Source: Beroe forskalii (taxonomy: Eukaryota > Ctenophora > Nuda > Beroida > Beroidae). From it: a DNA stretch of 64,000 nucleotides. Numbering within the stretch: the first letter of the stretch is position 1; each line of letters opens with the position of its first letter. The stretch covers positions 1-64,000 of the forward strand of contig WFMF01000299.1 in NCBI GenBank assembly GCA_011033025.1, written 5' to 3'. Positions 55,005-64,000 of the stretch are shown here, piece by piece. A model generated the notes under the pieces. It did no database searches. It saw nothing but the letters and a program-made list of their open reading frames with translations, and had not been told where the DNA came from. A program made the translations under genes and the position numbers.

Positions 55005-56124
55005 GGCATTATCAGAGACCATGTCTGTGACTTTCTAGTGAGTGCAATCGAAAATGACAATGGGGAGAGGTGCCCTTACATGGTCAAAAGCGTCACAATA
55101 CGCAGAGTACAAGTGGACACAGCGATCAGTCTACGACAAAGACTGTTACTTTCTCATTAAAATGTGTAAATGTCTATTACGGCTCAGAACGCCCCATTTA
55201 TAGCTGGGCAGGTAAATCTCAAGTACACTGTCCGAAATTATATATTCGTATTGAAAGAAATCCTGTTGGAAGAATTCCAAAGGTTAACATTAATTTAATG
55301 GTTTGAAATTCAAATCGTTAAAATTTTGAACCAACAGAGGGATGTATAAAAGTATAAACAAGGGGCAGTAAATCTTTTGGCTCTGCCACTGCACATCCAA
55401 TTAATTAACAAAATGAACAATGAACACGGAAGTTGCCGTGTCTGCGTAGCTGGAACTACGAGGGATTGAGAGTCTGAGGGAGCTAGTGTGCAGGAACTCT
55501 CCGTGCAATGCCTTTTGCAGGGTTAATTTGGGGCAATGCCTTTTGCAGGGTTAATATGGAGTAAGGGGAGAGCCTGCATTTAAAAAGGCTGTCACCTCAT
55601 GCCACCTCAGCGAACAGCAACATGTGACAAAACGCCTTAATAGATTATGTGAGGTCACCCTTGAGGACAACTTTATCTCAATATTTGCATTTAAAAGTCT
55701 GGAAATTATCGGTGTCAACCGGTGTCAAAAAACGTCTGTTTAGATATTCTAAAATACTTCAAATGGGCATAATGGCTGCCATCTTCAATCACAATTTAAC
55801 CGGTTATATTACACATAAAAAGTACAGACATACAGTGTATAATGCATTCACATGAATATTGCCTACATGCATACGTATAATACAATACACACACATGTTT
55901 ACATACGCAGTATGCATGCTACCTGCATGCATACACAATACACATGATCCATACACATTATGCATACATGAACACTACTTATACCTATTTACGAATGCCC
56001 ATGTACCACCACAGAACTTTCATTATATTGAAATTTCAAATTCACGAGCTGTCCATCCTGTATGTAGAGACGAGCTAACAGCTCTTGAGGAGTGAGTGAG
56101 AGAGAGAGCATACATCAATATTAC
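55005..56124. other. Intergenic DNA with a 29-bp direct repeat
   Basis: GCAATGCCTTTTGCAGGGTT with AAT occurs at 55504 and 55533. The rest shows CATACA/TGCATG-rich low-complexity sequence at 55840-55980 and no supported exon. Confidence 0.4.
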
Positions 56125-56853
56125 AGTAGTCTCACGACAAGTTTTGACCGATTTAAAGGGTAGTACTATATGCGTAGAGTCGTGTTCTACTCGCGCTTTA
56201 TATCATGTGTATGTTATGACACACCAATTTAAATACACATCTACGCGACCTTTGCTTTTGCGTTACAAAAATGTGCATATCTCCGAGGTTTTTTGAGCAA
56301 ACTTGATGAAACTTTCAGGATATTTAGAGCTTCATAAAAGCAACATCTCAGTGAAGTTTAGATTCATTTTTGAGCTCCAGAAGCGGAGTTATGACCGAAA
56401 AGCCAGTTGTTAAGCGGTAACTTTAAAACAAAACACCGGTTTATCTGTCATATCTCAATTTCTGAGAAATGTTAGCTACTCCAGGAATGTATTGGTCATA
56501 TCTTGCCCGTAATATCCTGAAAGTTTGATCAAAATTGCTCAAAAAACGGCTGAGTTATGCGCTTTTTTGTTTTGTGTTAACAAGCATTTTCTATTATTAC
56601 CATATAAGGTAATGTGTGCTTGTTGTGTACAGGGTGTGTCTTTTGTACACCGTTCGACTACTATAGTACTTTAGAGGCTCAGACTCACCGCAGAAATATG
56701 ATTTAGAGCACTCGGCTCAGCTTCGCTTCGCCTCGCACTCTAAATTATTTAAATGTCTCCAGCTACGCTGTCGACATTTAAATATTATATAGAGCCCTGC
56801 TCTCGCAGGGCTCTATATTGTCTGCGTGTTCGTCTTACGCCTCTAAAGTACAT
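56125..56853. mobile_element. Element with 480-bp head and cloverleaf tail, copy 3
   Basis: It starts AGTAGTCTCACGACAAG and ends GCCTCTAAAGTACAT. It is the simplest copy: one head (56125-56606), the TAAGGTAATGTGTGCTTG linker, then the cloverleaf (56666-56851). It lacks the Mutator-like inserts of the 41-43 kb copies and shows the empty sites. No terminal inverted repeats join the two outer ends. Confidence 0.8.
56666..56851. repeat. Cloverleaf repeat, copy 3 (complete)
   Basis: Outer stem GTACTTTAGAGGC / GCCTCTAAAGTAC encloses the same three hairpins as copy 2. The substitution AGCTACGCT in the second apex and TCTC for TCGC in the third loop fall in loops or change few pairs. Confidence 0.8.
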
Positions 56854-56962
56854 AAAGAACCCATGCTATGTACTCTGTCTAAATATTATAAATATAGAGG
56901 AGAGGCATACTTTTAGTTTTGAATGCAAGATCCTCGCCACTTCAACCGGTTCATTCATTGTA

Positions 56963-57085
56963 TAGGGGGGGGGGGGCAACCCCCATAAACCCCCATAAAT
57001 TTAACCCCCATAAATTTAACCCCCATTTGCCTTTTTCGATATCCACTTGGGGGTTTATGGGGGTTTAATTTTCCAGGTACTATTT
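56963..57085. repeat. C/G-tract repeat with inverted CCCCCATAAACCCCC
   Basis: A G run is followed by CCCCCATAAACCCCC words and, after TTTTTCGATATCCAC, by the inverted GGGGGTTTATGGGGG. A diverged copy lies at 59899-59980. Both strands carry tracts that could form quadruplexes. Confidence 0.75.
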
Positions 57086-57221
57086 CCAAAATGATCAAAA
57101 TTTCAAACAAAAATGGGTCAATTGTGGTGAAAATGTGTAATTCTTGCGATCCTTGCTCAATTTTAAAGGCGGTTTTAAACTAAGAAGCGAAGAAAGAAAG
57201 AAAAGTTAGGCCAAAAATCTC

Positions 57222-58535
57222 TAAAAAATGGTACCATTCTAGAAAAGGGTCGAAAATCATCAACAAAAAATGGTACCATTTCAGAAAAGGGCCAAAAATG
57301 GTACCATTTCAGAAAAGGTTCGAAAATCCGCAACAAAAATGGTACCATTTCAGAAAAGTGCCAAAAATCTTCAACAAAAAATGGTATCATTTCAGAAAAG
57401 TGTTGAAAATCATCAACAAAAAATGGTACCATTTCAAAGAAGGGCCAAAAATCTTCAAGAAAAATGGTACCATCAGAAAAGGGTCGAAAATCATCAACAA
57501 AAAATGGTACCATTTCATAAAAAGGCCAAAGATGGTGCCATTTCAGGAAAGGTTCGAAAATCCGCAACAAAAATGGTACCATTTCAGAAAAGTGCCAAAA
57601 ATCTTCAACAAAAAAGCAAAAAATGGCACCATTTCAGAAAAAGGTTGAAAATCGTCAACAAAAAATGGTACTATTTAAGAAAAGCGTTGAAAATCAACAT
57701 CGAAAAATGGTACCATTTCAAAAAAGGGCCAAAAATAGTCAACAAAAAATGGTACCATTTTTACTGGTGTAAGCGTTTGCTAGCTCGTAGAGCTATTGCT
57801 TCCCTCAGTCAGCTAACTTCGCACCTTCTTCGTCCTCTTACAGAGTTCCTCATAACTTGTCTTTTAATCTTTAAGTCCTTAACTTTGTAAGAACATTTTT
57901 AAATTGATCTCTATTTTTATGTATCAGAGGAAGAGCGATATGAAACTTTGATTGTAATCTATAATAAAATGATTATTTAATTTTTTTTAAAAAGAAAGGG
58001 TCGAAAATCATCAACGAAAAATGGTACCATTTCGGAAGAGGGCCAAAAATGGTACCATTTCAGAAAAGGTTCAAAAATACGCAAAAGTAAAGAGTACCAT
58101 TACAGAAAAATGCCAAAAATCTTCAACAAAAAATGGTACCATTTCAGAAAAGGGTTGAAAATCTTCAACAAAGAATGGTACCATTTCATAAAAAGGGTCG
58201 AAAATCCTTCATAAAAAATGGTACCATTTCAAAAAAGGGCCAAAAATCGTCAACAAAAAATGGTACCATTTCAGAAAAGGGCGAAAAATCTTCAACGAAA
58301 AATGGTACCATTTCAGAAAAGGGTCGAAAATCCTAAACGAAAAATGGTACCATTTTGGAAGAGGGCCAAAAATGGTACCATTTCAGAAAAGGTTCGAAAA
58401 TACGCAACAAAAAATGGTACCATTTCAGAAAAGGGTCGAAAATCCTCAACAAAAAATGGTACCATTTCAGAAAACGACCAAAAATCCTCAACAAAAATGG
58501 TACCATTTCGTAAAAAAGTTAAAAATCGTGAAAAA
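57222..58535. repeat. GGTACCATTTC minisatellite, interrupted
   Basis: Units of about 40-42 bp contain AAAATGGTACCATTTCAGAA and AAAATC-TCAACAAA. Arrays at 57222-57765 and 58000-58535 are separated by unrelated sequence. Because many units are 42 bp, several frames stay open for 100-200 codons on both strands (NGTISEKGRKSSTK-type). I treat these as repeat artefacts. Confidence 0.9.
57766..57995 (+). other. Insert within the minisatellite, possible retrotranscript 3' end
   Basis: Unlike the flanking repeat. It ends ATAATAAAATGATTATTTAA, then a T run and an A run. AATAAA near the 3' end hints at a processed or LINE-derived tail, but no coding match is clear. Confidence 0.3.
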
Positions 58536-58599
58536 ATCTCTTTAATATAAAGTAAAGTGAGTGTATGGGATTCGTGTCGGCGTGTGTGTGGGACTCTGT

Positions 58600-59060
58600 G
58601 TCGTTATCTTCTCGTCGTTGTTGTCGAATTTCAGCATCAGGTCACCAGCAAGGGAAGTACAGTCATCATTCTCAATCTCCAGCTCCGCAAGGCAGGTGGG
58701 GGCTCTAGGACGATGCCTGATGCGTTGAGCCTCTCTTCTTGGTAGCTTCCTCACTAGGAAGTCTTGCCCTGGTGTCGTGCGAGATTGAGTCAGTGGTGGA
58801 GCAGTGGATGAGGTAAGGATCCTTACCTCATCCACTGCTCCACAGTTTGGGTGTTCTCCGCCATATCAGCAATGTTGGACTTGGAGTCTGTATAGAGCCT
58901 TCCAATGCAGCGATCGTTCATCTTCAAGCACCTCCAAGCCTGTCTGCCATCCAAAGTAGCGGAATCTAAGGTGAATGAGGTTCTGAGATCCAGCTGTCCG
59001 CCCCCTCACTATCTTGACTTCTTCGTTGTTGAACATTGATAGGATCCTACAGAGAGGCAT
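58600..59060 (-). other. Unassigned coding-like fragments
   Basis: Minus-strand segments LPRREAQRIRHRPRAPTCLA followed by ELEIENDDCTSLAGDLMLKF, and LYTDSKSNIADMAENTQTVE, look protein-like but lie in different frames on either side of a perfect palindrome. I do not recognise the family. They may be retroelement or host-exon remnants. Confidence 0.25.
58796..58843. repeat. Perfect 48-bp palindrome
   Basis: GTGGAGCAGTGGATGAGGTA and its exact complement meet at AGGATCCT. No mismatch and no spacer. Confidence 0.95.
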
Positions 59061-59739
59061 CTCTCATACAATCTGGTTGTTTCGTCAGATGCCGAGTTCA
59101 TGTGCAATCAAGTCATAATGTTCTTCTCATGCTCTCATGGGAACGGAAGTCCGATGAGTCCTAATGAGGTCACAAGCAGTATCTACCGTACGTTCCTTAT
59201 CTCTAATCCTAATAAGGTCAGCTAACAAGCAGTATCTACCGTATGTTCCTGATCTCCGATGAGGGGTATCTGTGTTTGAGGACAAATGTCCCCTACTCCA
59301 TTACCCTAAATGCAACCGTGCCGCAGAGTGTGCCGCAGAGTCCACTCAAAAACCAAAGTGTGCCGCAGCGTCCCCCCAAAACTGAAAAGTGTGCCCACGA
59401 GTCCTGTGCCGTAGAGTCCTTTGCCGTAGGGTCCAGTGCCCTAGAGTCCTGTGCCGTAGTGTCCGAACCCCAACCGTGGGTATGGGCACTGTGTCGATGT
59501 GTGTATGGGAATCGTGTCGGCGTGTGTGTGGGACTCTGTGTCGGCATCATAGATTAGAATGGAAAAACCGTGTGTATGGGCACTGTGTCGATGTGTGTAT
59601 GGGTTTGTGTCGGCATGCACGTGCAGAGTGCGGAAAGTGGTTGCGTTGCTATGGTAACATGTGAAGTGTGTGAATTTCATTTCTTGCTTTGTTGGTTTTG
59701 TTACGCTACTCTACTGGAGTGCATAACTTTGGTTCTGGC

Positions 59740-59866
59740 TTGAATTTTTCGATGCAGTGAAATTTTTTCATAAGTTTGAATTGCATTGGTTGAAAATTGC
59801 GAACGAGGTGCTGCGAAGCAGCGCCGAGTGAGCTGTGTATTAGCAGGCCCAACGGGCCTGCTAGTC
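59740..59866. repeat. Repeat ending in a perfect hairpin then CTAGT
   Basis: ACGAGGTGCTGCGAAGCAGC is followed by GCCGAGTGAG and AGCAGGCCCAACGGGCCTGC, the last part of a 9-bp stem hairpin at 59842-59862 that runs into CTAGT. A hairpin next to CTRR-T is reminiscent of Helitron 3' ends. The copy at 47120-47260 is diverged. Confidence 0.45.
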
Positions 59867-59898
59867 TATCATAAAACAGCAAAATTTAACTAAATTAA

Positions 59899-59980
59899 GC
59901 CCCCATAAACCCCCAAAAATTAAACCCCCATTTGCCATTTTCGATATCCACCGGGGGTTTATGGGGGTTGGCCCCCCCTG
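59899..59980. repeat. C/G-tract repeat, second copy
   Basis: CCCCCATAAACCCCC, then TTTTCGATATCCACC and GGGGGTTTATGGGGG, as at 56963-57085 and in the same order. Confidence 0.75.
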
Positions 59981-59983
59981 TAT

Positions 59984-59990
<7 letters not shown>

Positions 59991-60059
<69 letters not shown>
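59991..60059. repeat. AC dinucleotide microsatellite
   Basis: About 34 uninterrupted AC units. The Cys-Val run it encodes on the other strand is an artefact. Confidence 0.98.
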
Positions 60060-60061
<2 letters not shown>

Positions 60062-60097
60062 ATAATATAATCCTACGAAACATGTACTGTAACTCCA

Positions 60098-60300
60098 ATG
60101 CATATATATCTCTTTAAAATCTTTCTTAGTGACCTCTCGAGTCTGCTTGAGATTAAAGACTGTCCTAGCTTAGCAGGGATCCCAATCAGCCACCTGTTGT
60201 GGGCAGATGACTTAATTCTTTTGGCACTTACACCAGAAGCAGCACAAAAGCAAATAAACACCCTTGCCAAATTTTGCAATGATTGGGGATCCCGAGGTCA
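60098..60300 (+). pseudogene. LINE reverse transcriptase fragment, L2-like, part 1
   Basis: LFKIFLSDLSSLLEIKD, LAGIPISHLLWADDLILLAL and TPEAAQKQINTLAKFCNDWG form the catalytic palm block with the ADD motif of an L2/CR1-related reverse transcriptase. It continues after the inserted element as part 2 at 62664. Confidence 0.8.
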
Positions 60301-62663
60301 GGGGGTCCACCAAGCCCAACGGCCAACATTGGCCGAAATTGGAAATTTTCTAGACGGTTGGCCGGTTGGCCGTTTTCTATTTTGATATTTACACCTCTTA
60401 GGGGGGGGTCCAATCAAGAAACTCCCAGAGAAAGTTGCTTGTTATAGTTCTAAGAACACACACCTGAGTACATTTGAAGACACTTGTTATCGAAATCACG
60501 AAAAATGTGGTGTTAAAGATAAATTTAGCTCAAAGAACAGGATCATCCTACTTTTAAAATCTCAATAGCTTTTCACAAAGAGGCATTGAATAGTTTCCAG
60601 TGGCCAGGAAAGTATTGGAGTGCTTGAAGGAAATGTCCTTGTATGAGCACTCCTTACTTGAACTGATGATAGGGCTTGCCAGTAAAGACTGCAGCACAGA
60701 GCTGACATTGTCAATAGACTATTGGAGCTAACTTTGGCTTCCCCAATTTCCATATCTCTGTCAACTCCAAGTCCCTGCAACCAGAGAAATCCACTCCCTG
60801 CTCCCAACGTCCGGGCATTTCCACCACTAATATCACCTTACCACAACTAATATTACCCTACTACAACAGCAGTGCTTCCTTCAGCTTCACCCTCCTGCCT
60901 CCATTCTTCCACCGCCCTTCTTTCCAGTACATTCCTATGCTCTTGCCCCTTTTTAGCCCTGAAAGTGCCCCTCTCGCGTTAGAAGTTAGTACCATGGCCT
61001 CATGATTCCTCATGACCAGCCACTGCCTCAACTTCCCTTCTGAGTCTTTTACCCAGTCTCCTTCTCAGTCTTTTCCTCCTGTTCTGTAGCCCCTTCCCAA
61101 TGGATTCCTAGTCCACTCCCCAACTGACCTCATACTGACCCCCTACTGAACCCCTGCTGGCCCCTGTTGACCTCCTACTGACCCCCCTGGTGAACCCTAA
61201 CTGAACCCTGCTGACCCCTGTTGACCCCTCTACTGACCCCTGAGCGAACCCTGGAACTGACCCCTGGTGAACCCTACTTAGCCCCTGGTGACTCCATGGT
61301 GAACTCCTACTAAAACCCCTGCTGAGCCCCTTACTGACTCCCTGGTGAATTACTACTAGTACTAACCCCTGTGAGAACCCCCACCCCCTGGGGCCTCTAA
61401 TGACCCCCACCAACCCCTACTGACCCCCCCTGATGACCCCTGTTTACCCTACCCCCCTGACCCCACTGGTCCCCTGGTGACCCCCAATTGAACCCCTGAT
61501 GTCCTGCTGACTCTCCTGACCCCTGGTGAAATCCTGCTGACTCCCTGCGAACTCTTACTGAACCCCTGCTGACCCCATACTGAACCCCTACTGACCCCAT
61601 ACTGAACCCTGCTGACTCCCCCTGGTTAACTACTGTTAGTACAACCCCTGAGACCACTGGTGAACCCCACAGACCCCCTGGTGACCTCCTACTGACCCAC
61701 TAACCCCTACTGACCCCCAGACCCCTACTACCATACTGACCCCCCCTGGTGACCCCACTATCCCCCTGGTGACCATTTTATTGAACCCCTGGTGTCCCGC
61801 TGACCCTCTGACCCCCTGGTGAATACGTGAATCCTGCTGACTCCCAGTGAACCCTACTGAACCCCCTACCCCATACTGAACCCCTACTGACCCCCTTGGT
61901 GAACTCCTATACACCGTACCCCTGCTGACCCCTGGCGAACCTAGTGACCCCTTGGTGACCCCACAACCCTAGTCCCCTCCTGACCCCCCTCTTGAAACCC
62001 CCAACTTTCTAACTACTTACTTGTGTTACTGTGTTAGTTATGTTTGTCATAACTAACAGGTACTTAATTAATAGATTGACGTCATGATAAGTTCGGTGGG
62101 GGCAGCAGGGGGCAGTAAAACCATTGAACTATAATCTTCCCTAGGTCATATAAATACGGAGACAGTCAATAGAATCGAGTGTTTCATACATGAACAGGGA
62201 AATAGTTCCAGGTGTGTGGAACCTGGAAGGTAATCAGGGATAAAGCAATATGACTAGACTATTTTGAATTGATTTATGTGACTATAAAAGCTATAACTCA
62301 GATAAGAGAAGAAAGTAAGGGATGGTCACCAATTGAACTTCCATGTCCTAGACCTTTAGAAACTTTAAAGTTCACTTTCTTTTGATTATATAAAAATGCA
62401 TGGGAGCTTGAGCCTTCTTGAAGCATAAGGGGCAATTTCAACTGTTTCAACGACCTCAGTGACATTTGACACCCCACAATTAAATTAGTGGGAAAATGTT
62501 GGTCATAGAGATTGCACAACTTTTCTCTCTCACAACTTTCAACTAAAAATGCTTCTGGCGAAACAGGGATAAAAATAGAAAAAAACGGCCAACCGGCCAA
62601 CGGCCAATTGGCCGAAACGGCAAATTTTTTAGACGGTTGGCCGTTGGCCGGTGGACCCCCCCC
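60301..62663. mobile_element. 2.36-kb TIR element nested in the LINE, AGGTCA duplication
   Basis: The left end GGGGGTCCACCAAGCCCAAC with CGGTTGGCCGGTTGGCCG nearby is inverted at the right end (CGGCCAACCGGCCAACGGCC, CGGTGGACCCCCCC). Imperfect TIRs span about 85-95 bp. AGGTCA flanks both sides (60295-60300 and 62664-62669). The centre holds a degenerate C-rich minisatellite and no transposase. Confidence 0.85.
61110..61995. repeat. Degenerate CCCCTACTGACCCC minisatellite
   Basis: Words CTACTGACCCC, CTGGTGAACCC and TACTGAACCCC recur irregularly for almost 900 bases. Glycine/valine-rich frames on the minus strand are by-products. It lies wholly within the nested TIR element. Confidence 0.85.
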
Positions 62664-63032
62664 AGGTCAATCAATCAAAGACTAAAGTTGTTGTGTTTGG
62701 GGGCTCCAGTAGCCCTAACTCAGAGCATAAATTCCATCTGCAGGGAAAAACGTTAGAAACTGTGGATTCTTACTGCTACTTAGGGATTGAACTTCATAAA
62801 CAGGTGAACTGAGGTCGGCTCAGACAGTCTTAAATCAAAAGCAATGCGGGCCTTTTCATTTCTGAACCATCATACGGTCCAAAATTTCCCAAAGCCTCAT
62901 CCAACATATTCTTTCTCTAATTAAACCAATAACTATATGGGTCTTTTTACTCCCTCCCTGCTATTTTGAAAAATCTTTTCAAATAAAAAAATAAACCATT
63001 CACAAAATTTTTTTTACCTAAGTAAGCAGATC
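62664..63032 (+). pseudogene. LINE reverse transcriptase fragment, L2-like, part 2
   Basis: After the duplicated AGGTCA the sequence gives VNQSKTKVVVFGGSSSPN, KTLETVDSYCYLGIELHKQ and SKAMRAFSFLNHH, the expected continuation of part 1. Frameshifts are present, and it runs into the assembly gap. Confidence 0.75.
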
Positions 63033-63037
63033 ACCCT

Positions 63038-63137
63038 NNNNNNNNNNNNNNNNNNNNNNNNNNNNNNNNNNNNNNNNNNNNNNNNNNNNNNNNNNNNNNN
63101 NNNNNNNNNNNNNNNNNNNNNNNNNNNNNNNNNNNNN
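63038..63137. other. Assembly gap, 100 N
   Basis: Exactly 100 unknown bases, a size often used for gaps of unknown length. The LINE 3' end may be missing here. Confidence 1.
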
Positions 63138-63290
63138 AAACACATGATTTGGCCTTAAATCCTCTAGCAGAGATCCTACTTTCATTTCAAAACCGCTTCT
63201 GCACATTTACTGGAAACAGTATTGACTTCCCCGCGTTTCCCTCGCAGGATTGTGCCTATCGTGCTCGAGGCAAGGTCTGCTGTTCACTAA

Positions 63291-63539
63291 CCCGGTGTTC
63301 TGCTCCTCTGGGGCGTGGTTTGGGAGTGGGTGCCCTTCTATACAGTGTTCTTGGTCGTGTGCCTCAGCACTATCCGTACCTTCGGGCTGCTGAGGCCCCT
63401 GCAGCTCGCTGCTATTAGGAAGAAGGCGGTGGTGGGGGTCATGGTTACGCCCTCTTCCTGGCAGTCAGACAACTCTTCTGGCTGCGGATACAGTGACTCC
63501 ATTTTGGCCCAGACTCAGGATACTGCTGGAACCATATGA
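63291..63539 (+). pseudogene. Possible GPCR fragment (TM3 to TM4 region)
   Basis: One frame gives VVWEWVPFYTVFLVVCLSTI, then RTFGLLRPLQLAAIRKKAVV and GVMV. A hydrophobic helix followed by a basic loop with RP and a second hydrophobic start resembles TM3, intracellular loop 2 and TM4 of rhodopsin-like receptors, with IRT in place of DRY. A stop lies just upstream at 63288-63290, and the frame ends at TGA at 63537-63539. It is partial at best; the family is uncertain. Confidence 0.3.
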
Positions 63540-64000
63540 AGGATGCAAGCTATCAGGTTTGAACTTTGTGGTATTTGTACCGCTCAGCATCGGTAACATT
63601 CAGGGATATATAAATATTTCATTGATAGCAGCAAGAATGTAAGGAACTGGTGACATTGGCTTATTTATACCTACATCATTTTTTCAGAATGGTTATAATG
63701 CCAATTTTTTCACATAAAAAGTTAGTTTAGACATCTGTTCTCTGTAGTGACCAAAAAATTTTTTGAATATGATATTCCCTTATTTGTGGCAACTGTGAGG
63801 TTAGGGGGGTGTTCACCAGGTCCAGTATTGCCCATGTGAGGCCTCAGAGCAAAAATGGCGTCCATAAATCAAAATTTTACCAGGAGATAGAGCTTAGTTA
63901 TTGATTGCATTCGATTCTTCTCGACAAGCTGATCATTTTAGTGTATTCATTTGTCAAAATCGGATGAAAATGGCCAAGATATGGCCTTGCGAAGCACAGG
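63540..64000. other. AT-rich DNA, no gene seen
   Basis: The last 100 bases (CGATTCTTCTCGACAAGC, GATCATTTTAGTGTATTC, GGCCAAGATATGGCC) resemble in style the non-coding modules of the foldback and hAT-like elements and may be the edge of another. Confidence 0.35.

Larger units (their letters stand above)
58559..59545. repeat. Direct repeats with GTGTCGGCGTGTGTGTGG
   Basis: Copies at 58559-58603 and 59507-59545 share GTGTATGGGA-TCGTGTCGG and GACTCTGTGTCG. Short tandem words GAGTCCTGTGCCGTA occur at 59398-59465, and AGCAGTATCTACCGTA is duplicated at about 59174 and 59232. Confidence 0.7.

Noticed and set aside
57270..58550. Long open frames (up to about 200 codons) over the GGTACC minisatellite, on both strands
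   Set aside because: They follow from units of 42 bp, a multiple of three, and exist in several frames at once. No start context or conserved domain.
59861..60103. Cys-Val repeat proteins
   Set aside because: Translation of the AC microsatellite.
61108..61914. Glycine/valine-rich minus-strand proteins
   Set aside because: Translations of the degenerate C-rich minisatellite within the nested TIR element.

Overview
This window is animal genomic DNA that is poor in host genes and rich in repeats. One host gene can be built with confidence: a multi-exon LRRC58 orthologue on the minus strand (12785-16414). It has phase-consistent exons, GT-AG introns and the conserved cysteine-containing C-terminal domain. 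CR1-type LINEs, a LINE with RNase H, palindromic and foldback elements and many minisatellites fill most of the rest. A 100-N gap (63038-63137) and a homopolymer-ridden stretch (about 31920-33540) point to a draft assembly. A marine invertebrate such as a sponge or cnidarian fits, but the species is inference.

Layout: 1-3640 is AT-rich with a small hairpin element and a TA-flanked MITE. 3640-8400 is a decayed CR1-type LINE on the minus strand. 9699-10378 is a second MITE with the same termini. 10650-12320 holds a tandem array of ACGTCA motifs, a TATA box, then a 44-bp minisatellite. 12785-16414 is LRRC58, whose introns carry a 595-bp palindrome, a second foldback, and tandem repeats that copy both splice boundaries of exon 3. 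17160-18395 is a 5'-truncated CR1 copy. 18398-31915 is a long plus-strand LINE (5' repeats, ORF1, a long low-complexity region, endonuclease, RT, RNase H, CAA-rich 3' region). It is split at 23723-27059 by a 3.3-kb element with long terminal inverted repeats.

That inserted element occurs twice (23723-27059 and 35492-38810). Between inverted repeats of roughly 700-800 bp each copy holds one recognisable decayed gene, a PIF1-family helicase. PIF1 helicases are normally carried by Helitrons, which lack long inverted repeats, so this is the best candidate for an undescribed system. Removing copy A plus a 2-bp duplication restores the LINE reading frame exactly, which shows it moved as a unit.

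From 38.8 kb to 60 kb the sequence is a patchwork: a Harbinger-like MITE, repeats that fold as a three-way junction (39.4-40.5 kb), a family with a four-way, cloverleaf-like fold (42.5-43.0 and 56.7 kb), Mutator-like MITEs with 9-bp duplications, a 3.8-kb foldback element with a nested hAT-like MITE, further minisatellites, a CCAAT/E-box promoter-like cluster (52.6 kb) and a Harbinger-like element (53.7-55.0 kb). The last 4 kb holds an L2-like reverse transcriptase split by a 2.36-kb inverted-repeat element, the gap, and a possible GPCR fragment. Modules of the foldback element recur in the inverted repeats of the PIF1 elements, so separate families share terminal sequence.
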